From an uncultured bacterium (GTDB taxonomy: Bacteria > CSSED10-310 > CALFER01), in the NCBI GenBank assembly GCA_937951895.1, contig CALFER010000086.1, positions 1 to 64,000 of the forward strand: DNA of 64,000 bases, in the 5' to 3' direction. This document shows, piece by piece, positions 1 to 7,853 of this stretch. Below the pieces are notes generated by a model, which saw nothing but the letters and a program-made list of their open reading frames with translations, was not told the DNA's origin and did no database searches. Made by a program: the position numbers and the translations under genes. Within the stretch, counting starts at the first letter, position 1. Every line of letters starts with the position of its first letter.

Positions 1-1555
1 GCCCCTGCGTTCCAAACATCCAGATCTGACCGAGTTTCTTCGACCGTTCTTCGCTGTCTGGATCGATCGCTTCAGTCGCCTCGATCCGTGTCCGGAACTC
101 GGAAATCTTCTGTGGCACCCGCGACCAAATCTCCGCAATCTCGGCGGTCTGTTTCGGGTTACTCGTGTCCAGTTCCTGCAGGCGGATCACGAAGGATTTG
201 AAGGGTGTGCTGTTGAGGATGATCTTGTCCAAAACCTGCAGTTCGAAGAGGTTCTGTTCCGGCTCGAGGATCAGTTCCTTCAGGCGCTTGAGATCGGCTT
301 CCTTATCCGCACCGCTCCCCAGCGCGCCCGTATCGGCGTGGACGAGCGAGGGCGGCACCTGGCAGGCGTTGGCTATCCACTGCCGCTTCTGCTTGTTCAT
401 CTCGAGGAACTTGTCCGGATCCGGGCCTTTGATTTCGTGAATCAGAATGGGGAGCGAACCCGAAACCGAACCCTTCGTCAGAACCTCTGTGACCAACGCT
501 TTCCGGTGATTTCCACCAGCATTGCGCTGATCCGATGTGTCCTTGAGGAAGTCAGTGAAAATCTGGGTGAGAGTCTTCCCACCAACCGGTTTCGACTCAG
601 GGAGAATCACAAACACATCCGGCAGGCAGTTACCGCGGAAGTGCCCCCATTCGTATTTCCCGATCTCCCATGAGACATCGACGCTCTGCTTCTCGGAATA
701 CCAGGTCGGCCATCCGCAGTTCTGATCGCGCGGATCATACTGTTTGATGGCGATGATCGAGGGACCGTCCATCAGTTCTCCCTGATCGACGCCCCATGTC
801 TTGTCCTGAGTGTGGCCGGTGTATTTGTTGATGAATCGCGGATCACCATAGGTCTTGGCGTAGCGGATCTGGTTGTCACCGGTATTGATGATCCACCGCG
901 GGAACCGGACGTCTGCCGGATCGTCGACTTCGATCTCGGTGCGCGTGATCGCGACACCACCCGACTGGTTCGGGATCTGGATCGACCGCTTGACCTTCTT
1001 CGGTTTCAAGGGTTGGGCGTGCATCCGGTTCAGATGCGAGATGCGAGAGACCTCCCGGCCGATGATTTTCCCATCGCGCTTCACCTCGACCAGGTTCTCA
1101 TCAATCCGGACCAGACCCATGCCGAATGTGTATTTGTCGATGTGCGTGTTGTATGCGACTTCGGGAAGGGAAGGATCGAACGTCGCACGGATCCATTCCT
1201 CAAGACTCCCGCGTTCCTGCTCGTCTGGTGTGTTCGAATTGTAGGGCGAGGACTCGAGTCTGTGCCCCAGTCTGCCGACCGCTGCCGCCTTGAACAGGTT
1301 ACAGGACTGCAGTGTCCCGTTGGTCGACACCGAATCAGACAGGTTGGAGATATCGTCCATCGGCGAGTAGATCGGCTCACCGGAGGTGGAGAAGAAGCGA
1401 TTGATGTATTCCTTCGCCCGGGTAGACCGTTTCTGAATCTCGGTCTGTTTTTCTTCCTCGCGTTCGACTGCGTTCTCGTTGCGCACGACAGACATCACGA
1501 CCGGTTCCTTGTCGAACCGACGAATGCCGCGATGGGTGGGACGATTGCGTCTCAT
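1..1555 (-). CDS. Phage portal protein (partial, C-terminus outside window)
   Basis: An open frame of about 518 codons runs off the left edge. It starts at an ATG whose first bases overlap the terminase stop (ATGA, 1552-1555). The product resembles PBSX-type portal proteins, the ring through which DNA enters the capsid. It has an early FKAAAVGRLGHRLESS stretch, a central block ending in LTKGSVSGSLPI, and the portal-like segment KFLEMNKQKRQWIANACQVPP followed by a GALGSG loop. The gene lies directly downstream of the large terminase, which is the normal packaging-module order. The family call rests on these motifs and gene order. The C-terminal part cannot be seen. Confidence 0.82.
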   Translation of the reverse strand, partial: MRRNRPTHRGIRRFDKEPVVMSVVRNENAVEREEEKQTEIQKRSTRAKEYINRFFSTSGEPIYSPMDDISNLSDSVSTNGTLQSCNLFKAAAVGRLGHRLESSPYNSNTPDEQERGSLEEWIRATFDPSLPEVAYNTHIDKYTFGMGLVRIDENLVEVKRDGKIIGREVSRISHLNRMHAQPLKPKKVKRSIQIPNQSGGVAITRTEIEVDDPADVRFPRWIINTGDNQIRYAKTYGDPRFINKYTGHTQDKTWGVDQGELMDGPSIIAIKQYDPRDQNCGWPTWYSEKQSVDVSWEIGKYEWGHFRGNCLPDVFVILPESKPVGGKTLTQIFTDFLKDTSDQRNAGGNHRKALVTEVLTKGSVSGSLPILIHEIKGPDPDKFLEMNKQKRQWIANACQVPPSLVHADTGALGSGADKEADLKRLKELILEPEQNLFELQVLDKIILNSTPFKSFVIRLQELDTSNPKQTAEIAEIWSRVPQKISEFRTRIEATEAIDPDSEERSKKLGQIWMFGTQG

Positions 1556-2895
1556 CCGATCCTCAAGACAACTTCCGAAGGATTGTCGATCGTGGCGCAC
1601 ATGTACCGCGTTGCATCCATGCCGTGATCCTTCTCTTTTTTCGGTTCTTCTTTTTTCGAGTTGTCTTTCCAGACGTACTCTTCGAACTCATCCTCGGTGC
1701 AGGTTGGGAAGCCTGCGCTCACGAGTTCGTTGTCGAGTTCGACCCGCGAGTTCTTCAGGAAGGCAATGCGCGTACGACCGTCACCGGCCTTTCTTAGCCT
1801 GGACTGCACACATTGGATGCCCGGGATGACATCCTTGTTCGCCGGCGTCGTGTATTGACCGAAGTGTCGCTCCCATGTGGCGCGATCCTCGGCATCGTGA
1901 TCGCAAATGATGTCTTCGATCTTCTCGTTGATGCTCAGGTCTCGTGCCTGGCGTGCGACATCCTCGACCAGTCGTCGGGTGTGGTAGATCTCCCGATATC
2001 GGAACAGTCGACCGTCGCCATCCTTCGCCCACCACTGGACGACCATCGGATTCGTGTAACCGAAGTCGATGACGATGTATCGCAGCCAGTCGGATGGAAT
2101 ATCGAAACGGTCGATCTGGTGGAGAGCCGGATCATACTCGTCATAGATGATGCCTTCGGCACCCGCCCAGATGCCCTTGCGCAGCCGGAGATATCGCACG
2201 CCGGTCAGCGCATCGAGGATCCGCATGCGCTCGGCACCCAGCGGCGTCAGTGTCCCGTCTTCGTTGAAGATCGTCGGGTTGTCCTCGTGCCGGGACTCGA
2301 ACATCTTCAGGAAACCGGCCTTCACGCGCTGCAGCAGCCAGTGTTTCGGCGGTCCCGGGTTGCAGTCCATCATGATCTGGTGGATCGGTGCGTTGTTCGC
2401 GCGGCCAGAACACCGTGTCGTGATGTGCTCGTATCCGTCCTGGGTCAGTTCCTCAGCCTGGCAGATGTAGATGAAATCACGCTCGGAACTGAGCACCTTG
2501 CCCGGGCGATCCATACCACCGATCCAGACTCGCGATCCGTTCCAGTATTGATAGAACTTGGCGCTTTCACCGCCGAACGTGTAGACCGCTTTCGAATCGA
2601 GTGCACTTCGGATCGCCTTCTCCCATGTCTGGAGAATCGACCCGGGCATGTCGGCCTGGACCTGCCGGAGGATGGCGGATTGCGAACCGGGATACTTGAT
2701 CGAGAGTGCGTGGAGCTTATGGCAGCAGACGAACGATTTTCCGGTGTCTGCCGGACCAGCGAGCAAGCACTCAGAGCCGCCATACTTCAGGAACTGGAGG
2801 TTCGCGCCTCTGAATTTGACCCCGGTTCCGTTCGCTGCATTACTGACTACCGCGAAGGCCATAATCGCCAGCCATGTCAGGATTGATCGACGCAT
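1552..2895 (-). CDS. terL: Phage terminase large subunit
   Basis: ATPase and nuclease motor that packages phage DNA; 447 residues, normal size. Visible are a Walker A-like loop (GPADTGKS, residues 47-54), a Walker B-like strand ending YICQAEEL (~145), and a nuclease-domain strand VIDFGYTNP (~270) with a later acidic HGMDATRY near the C-terminus. The start overlaps the small-subunit gene by 19 bp, and the stop overlaps the portal start, so the three genes look translationally coupled. The first 20 residues are hydrophobic and look odd for a cytoplasmic motor, and the ribosome site at this ATG is weak. Met12 is an alternative start. Confidence 0.9.
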   Translation of the reverse strand: MRRSILTWLAIMAFAVVSNAANGTGVKFRGANLQFLKYGGSECLLAGPADTGKSFVCCHKLHALSIKYPGSQSAILRQVQADMPGSILQTWEKAIRSALDSKAVYTFGGESAKFYQYWNGSRVWIGGMDRPGKVLSSERDFIYICQAEELTQDGYEHITTRCSGRANNAPIHQIMMDCNPGPPKHWLLQRVKAGFLKMFESRHEDNPTIFNEDGTLTPLGAERMRILDALTGVRYLRLRKGIWAGAEGIIYDEYDPALHQIDRFDIPSDWLRYIVIDFGYTNPMVVQWWAKDGDGRLFRYREIYHTRRLVEDVARQARDLSINEKIEDIICDHDAEDRATWERHFGQYTTPANKDVIPGIQCVQSRLRKAGDGRTRIAFLKNSRVELDNELVSAGFPTCTEDEFEEYVWKDNSKKEEPKKEKDHGMDATRYMCATIDNPSEVVLRIG

Positions 2896-3395
2896 ATCTC
2901 ATCCAGTGAAACGCCGTTCAGCATCAAGATCGGGATCGGTTTGCCCTTGGAATGATCGATGAGTTTATCGACCGGTGTTTTATTCAGACCGAGCAGTCTG
3001 CACCTCATATCGATGCAGCTCCGGACGCCCTCAAGGAATCGGGGATCGCCATTCTGCTTCTGAGTCTTGGCGACCTTCACCAGCACCTTCGAGTCGGTTT
3101 TTTCGCTGCTCTGGATCTCCTGCTCTTTGTAATCCTCGCAGGACTTCTGCCAGGCGTCCCAATACTCGAGTTCGAGTCGGTTGATCCGAGCGAGTTCGCG
3201 AGCCCTGGCTTCGTCGAAGTTGGCCTGGGCATCCTTCATCCAGAGCTGTGTCAGCCACTTGAGATCGCGAGAGACAGTTGACTGGCTGATGTTGAGTTCG
3301 GTGGCGATGTCCAACTGCGACCGTCCCGCCAGATACATGCTCGAGACCTGTCGTCTCTGGTAGGCACGATGCTGGCTGGATCGGTTGATCGCCAT
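2877..3395 (-). CDS. Terminase small subunit-like HTH protein
   Basis: A 172-residue protein with an N-terminal helix-turn-helix (about residues 22-48, core LDIATELNISQSTVSRDL). A long charged helical region follows, containing EYWDAWQKS. This is the architecture of phage small terminases, which recognise the DNA packaging site and load the large subunit. Its ATG shares one base with the methyltransferase stop (TAATG), and its end overlaps the large-terminase start. Function is inferred from the HTH plus position; a phage transcription factor is a less likely alternative. Confidence 0.72.
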   Translation of the reverse strand: MAINRSSQHRAYQRRQVSSMYLAGRSQLDIATELNISQSTVSRDLKWLTQLWMKDAQANFDEARARELARINRLELEYWDAWQKSCEDYKEQEIQSSEKTDSKVLVKVAKTQKQNGDPRFLEGVRSCIDMRCRLLGLNKTPVDKLIDHSKGKPIPILMLNGVSLDEICVDQS

Positions 3396-4708
3396 TATGC
3401 ACCCTTGATATGCACCGCTTCACGACCGGTGAAATTGACCCACCTCTGAACAATGACATCGCAGTAGAGCGGGTCGAGCTCCATCAGGAATGCGTGGCGG
3501 CCGGTCTGTTCGCAGCCGATGAGGGTTGATCCGGAACCTCCGAAGAGATCGAGAACGTTCTCTCCAGTTTTCGATGAATACTGGATGGCCAGGACCGCGA
3601 GTTCAGCCGGTTTCTCGGTGAGGTGCACCATATGCTGGGGAGGAACCTTTTTGACGTGCCAGAGATCGGTCGCGTTGGTGGGTCCGAAGAACTGGTGTCC
3701 TGCCCCTTCCTTCCAACCGTAAAAAGCGAGTTCGAAACTGCCGAGAAAGTCCTTCCGAGTCAGGACAGGATGCTGCTTGTCCCAGACGATCGCCTGCGAG
3801 AAGTAGAGTCCTGCGTCCTTCAGCGGTTTCGGATAGTTTCCGAGATTGGCGTAGCCACCCCAGATATAGAACGAGCCGCCAGGCTTCAGAACACGCGAGG
3901 CGTTCCCAAACCATGCGGCCAGCATCTTGTCGAACTCTTCCGGCGGGACAAAGTCATTCTTGAGTGGTCGATCCTTCGGCCGGAGTTTCGTATGCGTGGC
4001 CTTCCGTTTTCCATGAATCGCTTCATCCATCTGCTGATGGTGGTTCTGGTGTGTTCCAAAACCATCGGAGAGGCCTGCGGCACACGCGTTGTTCGATCTC
4101 GGCTCGACCTTCACGTTGTATGGCGGGTCCATATTGACCAGATCAATCACGACGCCGGCGAGGAGTTTATCGAGGTCAGCAGGGGAGGAGGAATCTCCAC
4201 ACATCAGGCGATGGTCGCCCAGGATCCAAATGTCGCCCGGTTTCGTGATCGCTTCATCCGGAGGTTCCGGGACGTCTTCGGGATCTGTGAGACCATCGGT
4301 GACGGTTTCATCGAAAGTGAAATTGAGTTCATCGGTTGAGAAACCGTATCCGGAAAGCTCTTCTTCATTGAAATGCTGTTTCAGGAGGTCCCAATCCCAC
4401 TCACCAGTTGCTTTGTTGAGTCGGATGTTGAGTTCCCGCTCGCGCTCGGGAGTGAGAACGACTTCCACGCAGGGTATTTCGGTATAACCGAGGGACTTGG
4501 CGACTTTCACGCGCTGGTGGCCACCCACGATGATGTCTTTCCGATCCGGATGCACGTTGACGATGATCGGGTCGACCAAACCGAATCTCTGGATGCTCGA
4601 TTTGATCTGTTCGAACTGATCGTCCGAGAGTTTCCGAGGGTTGTATTCAGCGCAGATCAGGTCATCGATATTTCGCAGGGCGATTTTCAGTTCGGTCTGG
4701 GCGTTCAA
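3395..4708 (-). CDS. ParB-like domain fused to beta-class DNA methyltransferase
   Basis: A 437-residue phage enzyme. Residues ~10-110 form a ParB/Srx-like nuclease-fold domain (VGGHQRVKVAKSLGYTEIPC). The rest is an N4-cytosine/N6-adenine methyltransferase with DPPY (~196) before LDLFGGSGSTLIG (~390), the motif order of beta-class enzymes. It probably modifies phage or host DNA near packaging. The start is a TTG: the minus strand has GGAGG four bases before it, and the nearby ATG is out of frame. It is the first gene of the packaging operon here. Such fusions are known in phages; specificity cannot be read from sequence. Confidence 0.88.
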   Translation of the reverse strand: MNAQTELKIALRNIDDLICAEYNPRKLSDDQFEQIKSSIQRFGLVDPIIVNVHPDRKDIIVGGHQRVKVAKSLGYTEIPCVEVVLTPERERELNIRLNKATGEWDWDLLKQHFNEEELSGYGFSTDELNFTFDETVTDGLTDPEDVPEPPDEAITKPGDIWILGDHRLMCGDSSSPADLDKLLAGVVIDLVNMDPPYNVKVEPRSNNACAAGLSDGFGTHQNHHQQMDEAIHGKRKATHTKLRPKDRPLKNDFVPPEEFDKMLAAWFGNASRVLKPGGSFYIWGGYANLGNYPKPLKDAGLYFSQAIVWDKQHPVLTRKDFLGSFELAFYGWKEGAGHQFFGPTNATDLWHVKKVPPQHMVHLTEKPAELAVLAIQYSSKTGENVLDLFGGSGSTLIGCEQTGRHAFLMELDPLYCDVIVQRWVNFTGREAVHIKGA

Positions 4709-4724
4709 GTGGCCTCCATAAAGT

Positions 4725-4758
4725 TCACCCAGGGTGGAGGCAAGGCCACCCCGGGTGA
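4725..4758. repeat. Nested inverted repeat upstream of the methyltransferase
   Basis: TCACCC-A-GGGTGG, eight bases, then CCACCC-C-GGGTGA. The arms pair over about 12 positions with one mismatch, and each arm is itself nearly palindromic. It ends about 17 bp before the TTG start, so in RNA it would fold just upstream of the ribosome site. It could be an operator or a translational control hairpin. Confidence 0.6.
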
Positions 4759-4807
4759 TTCAAGGAAGAAAGGCGTTACATGGTCGATCATCTCCGTCTC
4801 ACAGCGA

Positions 4808-4830
4808 TTGAGAACATCGTCAGTTCTCAA
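4808..4830. repeat. 8-bp inverted repeat, candidate operator
   Basis: TTGAGAAC and GTTCTCAA are perfect inverted copies separated by seven bases. They lie about 100 bp upstream of the phage packaging operon start. The size fits a dimeric repressor site. There is no flanking U-tract strong enough to prefer a terminator. Confidence 0.5.
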
Positions 4831-4860
4831 TTTCGGTTCGATCGGAAAAAAATGTAATCG

Positions 4861-4910
4861 TCGGAAACCATCGGAAATGGTAGGAAAGGGTCGGAAATGG
4901 TCGGAAAAAA
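4861..4910. repeat. Five 10-bp phased direct repeats (TCGGAAAtgg type)
   Basis: Five consecutive ten-base units begin at 4861, 4871, 4881, 4891 and 4901 with TCGGAAA (TAGGAAA in the third). A further TCGGAAA occurs at 4842, two helical turns upstream. The exact 10-bp period puts every copy on the same face of the helix, as in iteron or integrase arm-site arrays. The array lies between the phage operon and the attachment site. Confidence 0.7.
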
Positions 4911-5055
4911 AATTATGGCGACCGCGCGTGGGGACTATTTGGGGACGAAATTGCGTCGGGATATACCCGAAAACCCCATTCTACACCGTTCTTGTTCTGT
5001 TCATAAGTCAATTAACTATTTGATTTATAATGCTTTTATGTTTCGAGTATGGGTT

Positions 5056-5098
5056 CTTTCACGGCCGCGACGCGGGTTCGAATCCCGCTGGGGACGCA
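5056..5098 (+). other. tRNA-Glu(TTC) 3' half: prophage attachment site remnant
   Basis: From the anticodon loop onward the sequence is a perfect tRNA 3' half: loop CTTTCAC (anticodon TTC, 5058-5060), stem strand GGCCG, variable CGAC, T arm GCGGG-TTCGAAT-CCCGC (5072-5088), acceptor strand TGGGGAC and discriminator G (5096). The bases before 5056 do not pair with it, and no GTCCCCA 5' acceptor strand is present, so the 5' half is missing. A 3' tRNA fragment bordering phage packaging genes is the classic distal att site. The intact tRNA-Glu should lie left of this window on the same strand. Confidence 0.85.
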
Positions 5099-5108
5099 AA
5101 GTAAAAAC

Positions 5109-5149
5109 AAGGGGTTACAGCTTTTCAGGTTGTAACCCCTTTGTTCTTT
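5109..5149 (+). terminator. Rho-independent terminator after the tRNA-Glu fragment
   Basis: AAGGGGTTACA (5109-5119) pairs with TGTAACCCCTT (5131-5141) around an 11-base loop and is followed by TGTTCTTT. It probably ended the original tRNA-Glu transcript. It now insulates the prophage edge from the host gene at 5299. Confidence 0.85.
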
Positions 5150-5235
5150 GTGACTGACTTGTGTCTGATCGCTCCGATACACGTGTCGCGTGGCAGAGTT
5201 CATTGAAAGATAGGGGATTCACAACCCGCTTTCCA

Positions 5236-5263
5236 TAGACATTGACTGGAAACACTGTATAAT
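5236..5263 (+). promoter_or_regulatory. Sigma-70 type promoter for the first beta-helix gene
   Basis: TAGACA (5236-5241), 16-bp spacer, then a consensus TATAAT (5258-5263). The predicted start of transcription lies about 30 bases before the ATG at 5299. Confidence 0.65.
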
Positions 5264-5298
5264 GTTTGAAGTCAAACAGTTATCAGGAGAGCAATATC

Positions 5299-7062
5299 AT
5301 GAAGCTGACTGTATTGATTCTGAGTGTTGCTGGGATGATTCTGTCGAGCAGTGTTTTTGCTGCAACGATTCGAGTTCCGTCTGAACAACCGACTATCCAA
5401 GCTGGGATTGATGCGGCTGTTGATGGGGACACTGTATCAGTCGCTGATGGGACGTACACGGGAGATGGAAACAGGGATATTGATTTCAAAGGAAAAGCGA
5501 TAACTGTTGCTTCTGAGAATGGAGCGGAGACATGTATTATTGATTGCCAAGGGACCGAACAGGAAAACCACAGGGGTTTTGTTTTCCATTCCGGTGAAAC
5601 CCAGGAGTCTGTTCTGACTGGCTTCACAGTTCGAAATGGGCTTCTGAAAGGGGATGCCGACGGCGGAGGAATAAACTGCGTCGATTCGTCACCCACGATA
5701 TCCAATTGCACGATTTCACACAATCAAGCCGAATTCCGAGGAGGAGGGATTCATTGCGCGAACTCCTCCCTCTTAATTGTAAACTGCTCCATTTTCACCA
5801 ATACTTCAGGTCGCTTTGGAGGAGGCATTGAAATCAGTGGTTTGTCGCCAAGGATCATCAATTGTGTTATCTCTGAGAACCTAGCGTCTGATGGAGCAGG
5901 AATCTGTATTCATTCTGGTTCACCAATAATCGAGGCTACTGCTATTTCGGCCAATTCGGGAAGACTTGGAGGCGGGGTCTTTCTGCGATATACCTCTGCT
6001 GCTATCACAAACTGTTCCATTTCGAGAAACAGTGCCAGCCTCTCAAGTGGAGGCATCGAGTGCCTCGAATCCACCCTTTCGATTTCCGAATGCACAATCG
6101 ATGCAAACGCATCTATGGGAGTGTCCGGATACTGGGCGGGAACTGGAGGATTGAACTGCAACGAATCGATTATGAGTATCTCCAACTGCAAAATTTTGGG
6201 TAACACAGGTCTGATGAGTGGTGGTTTGCGTTTGAAAAATGCTACCGCAACGATCATCAATTGTCTGGTGTCGGGTAACACGGGTGAAGATGCTCATGGA
6301 TTGAACATCGGTTTCTCCAGGGTGACAATGACATCCACTACGATCTACGGAAATCGAATCGCCAAGGATTCTGGCCGCGGAATCGAGATCTACGGATCTG
6401 ATGTGACCATACTCAGTACCCTCATCTGGGATAACGGATATTGCGATATCTGCGAAGTAACCTATTATGATTCAATCATTGACCTCAAGTTTTCCGCTAT
6501 CAAGGATCAAAAATACTCAGAAACCGGGAACATCCATTCTGATCCACTTATCGTAGGTGGTGATCCCCTCGATTTTCATCTCTCCTCAAACTCACCCTGT
6601 ATTGATTCGGGTATTGATTATGATGAGATCATGACTGATTTAGATGGTAATCCACGTCTGCAAGGCGGAGCAGTCGACATGGGAGCATTCGAGTTCCCTG
6701 GCTGGCCTTCCGTAACTCGCGCTTACATCACGATGCCAGCACACTCGTTCAGTCCTGGCGACACCGCCTCATGTTCCGTTTCAGTTTGGAATGCTGGTAA
6801 CTCGCTATTGAAGGACTATCCTTTGTTCGTGATTTTAAACGTATTCGGCAGTTATTACTTCGCTCCGGGATTTTCTGAAATGGATTATTATAAGTGGACT
6901 TTCTTTCCTGGTTTGACTGAGCTGACAGTGATTCCCGCATTCACCTGGCCCGATAACGCAGGATCCGCTTCAAACATTCTATGGTATGCGTTCCTGACCA
7001 ATCCTGAGATGACTGCATTAGCCAGTGAGATAGGCATCTTTGATTTCGGATGGAGCGAATAG
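5299..7062 (+). CDS. Secreted right-handed beta-helix protein with shared C-terminal domain
   Basis: 587 residues. A signal peptide (about 1-21, ending SSVFA) is followed by a domain opening IRVPSEQPTIQAGIDAA, many PbH1-type turns with GGG/GGI ladders, and a choice-of-anchor-Q-like ending (PCIDSG, DLDGNPRLQGG, GAFEF). The last ~117 residues are the domain shared by eight proteins here (PAHSFSPGD, LFVILNVFGSYYF, FTWP, FGWSE). It is probably exported to the surface; ligand unknown. The ATG at 5299 is chosen because AGGAGA lies 8 bases upstream and the signal peptide then begins at once; an in-frame start at 5266 is poorer. Codons are visibly more A+T-rich than in later genes. Confidence 0.85.
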   Translation: MKLTVLILSVAGMILSSSVFAATIRVPSEQPTIQAGIDAAVDGDTVSVADGTYTGDGNRDIDFKGKAITVASENGAETCIIDCQGTEQENHRGFVFHSGETQESVLTGFTVRNGLLKGDADGGGINCVDSSPTISNCTISHNQAEFRGGGIHCANSSLLIVNCSIFTNTSGRFGGGIEISGLSPRIINCVISENLASDGAGICIHSGSPIIEATAISANSGRLGGGVFLRYTSAAITNCSISRNSASLSSGGIECLESTLSISECTIDANASMGVSGYWAGTGGLNCNESIMSISNCKILGNTGLMSGGLRLKNATATIINCLVSGNTGEDAHGLNIGFSRVTMTSTTIYGNRIAKDSGRGIEIYGSDVTILSTLIWDNGYCDICEVTYYDSIIDLKFSAIKDQKYSETGNIHSDPLIVGGDPLDFHLSSNSPCIDSGIDYDEIMTDLDGNPRLQGGAVDMGAFEFPGWPSVTRAYITMPAHSFSPGDTASCSVSVWNAGNSLLKDYPLFVILNVFGSYYFAPGFSEMDYYKWTFFPGLTELTVIPAFTWPDNAGSASNILWYAFLTNPEMTALASEIGIFDFGWSE

Positions 7063-7134
7063 TTTCAAAAATGGCTGAGTTTTCGAGATAACAAAAGGTG
7101 CGAAGCTCGAAACATGATTCAAGAGAGGGATGCA

Positions 7135-7683
7135 ATGCCATTTAAAGCAAAAATCTTCCAAAAAAATGTCGAGCATCTGCAGCCGACTTCTGTCAGAGAT
7201 GAGTTGCTGCGGACGTGTTCTTCTTACATTGAATTGACCACTCCCAAACAGAAGGCTCATTGTATTTTCGACATGATGAGTGTGCTGGATCGAAGTCTTG
7301 ACGAGAGTAAACGACGTGAGATCATGGAGTCGTGCGGCCGTCATTGCATCGGTGCAAGCATTCTGGAAAAGGCAAGACGTTTATGGCAGCAGGAAGAGGA
7401 CCTGGACAGCTTTCTGATCAGTCTGAATAAATCCCATATTGGCGGCGGGCAGTTAAGCAGATCGGGCGATATCATTTTCGCAACATACAATCGCTGTTAC
7501 TGCGGCTCTGTCAGTCACTCAAAACTGCCCTTTTCATCCACATACTGTCGCTGTTCATGCGGCTGGTTCAAGCATCTCTTTGAGACCGTACTGAGAAAAC
7601 AAGTGGAAGTGACGCTGCTGAGCTCAATCATCCAGGGCGACAAACACTGCACCTTCGCAATAAGTTTCATAACCGATTCGTGA
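7135..7683 (+). CDS. Cys-rich protein resembling DUF6144
   Basis: 182 residues with no signal peptide. Conserved-looking elements are CGRHCIG (~67), HIGGGQL (~102), RCYCGSV (~120), YCRCSCGWFKHLFE (~138) and a C-terminal block with IIQGDKHCTFAI. The cysteine pattern and the GW-LFE segment resemble DUF6144-type proteins, whose role I do not know; the pattern could bind metal or a small ligand. The start at 7135 has GAGAGG five bases upstream; an in-frame ATG at 7114 has a worse site. Like its left neighbour it is A+T-rich. Family assignment is from memory of motifs only. Confidence 0.7.
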   Translation: MPFKAKIFQKNVEHLQPTSVRDELLRTCSSYIELTTPKQKAHCIFDMMSVLDRSLDESKRREIMESCGRHCIGASILEKARRLWQQEEDLDSFLISLNKSHIGGGQLSRSGDIIFATYNRCYCGSVSHSKLPFSSTYCRCSCGWFKHLFETVLRKQVEVTLLSSIIQGDKHCTFAISFITDS

Positions 7684-7792
7684 TGCTGGATGTCAAAAAG
7701 AGTAAATTGAGAATGCCAGACAATACCTGAATGCAAGTTAGGTCGTTTCAACTGCGGGAAACCAATGAGGGTGTGTTGGTCGGTGATCCCGC

Positions 7793-7821
7793 TTGATGCT
7801 CCCCCCTCTTTGAGATACACT
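7793..7821 (+). promoter_or_regulatory. Promoter for the kelch-like gene
   Basis: TTGATG (7793-7798), 17-bp spacer, TACACT (7816-7821). Transcription would begin about 25 bases before the ATG at 7854. A C-run in the spacer and a G-run at 7837-7844 are complementary. Confidence 0.5.
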
Positions 7822-7853
7822 CGTGCAGGGTGGCCTGAGGGGGGCACGAAAAC

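Noticed and set aside
812..1627. Plus-strand open frame of 271 codons
   Set aside because: It is antisense to the portal gene, whose minus-strand frame carries recognisable portal motifs through the same bases.
5051..5098. A complete tRNA gene
   Set aside because: Only the 3' half exists. No D arm, no 5' acceptor strand and no pairing partner for the anticodon stem is found upstream.
5242..5263. TTGACT with TATAAT as promoter
   Set aside because: Spacing is only 10 bp. TAGACA at 5236 with 16 bp to the same -10 is preferred.
7801..7844. C-run/G-run inverted repeat as an attenuator
   Set aside because: The arms are low-complexity and one lies in the promoter spacer, so a transcript would not contain both.
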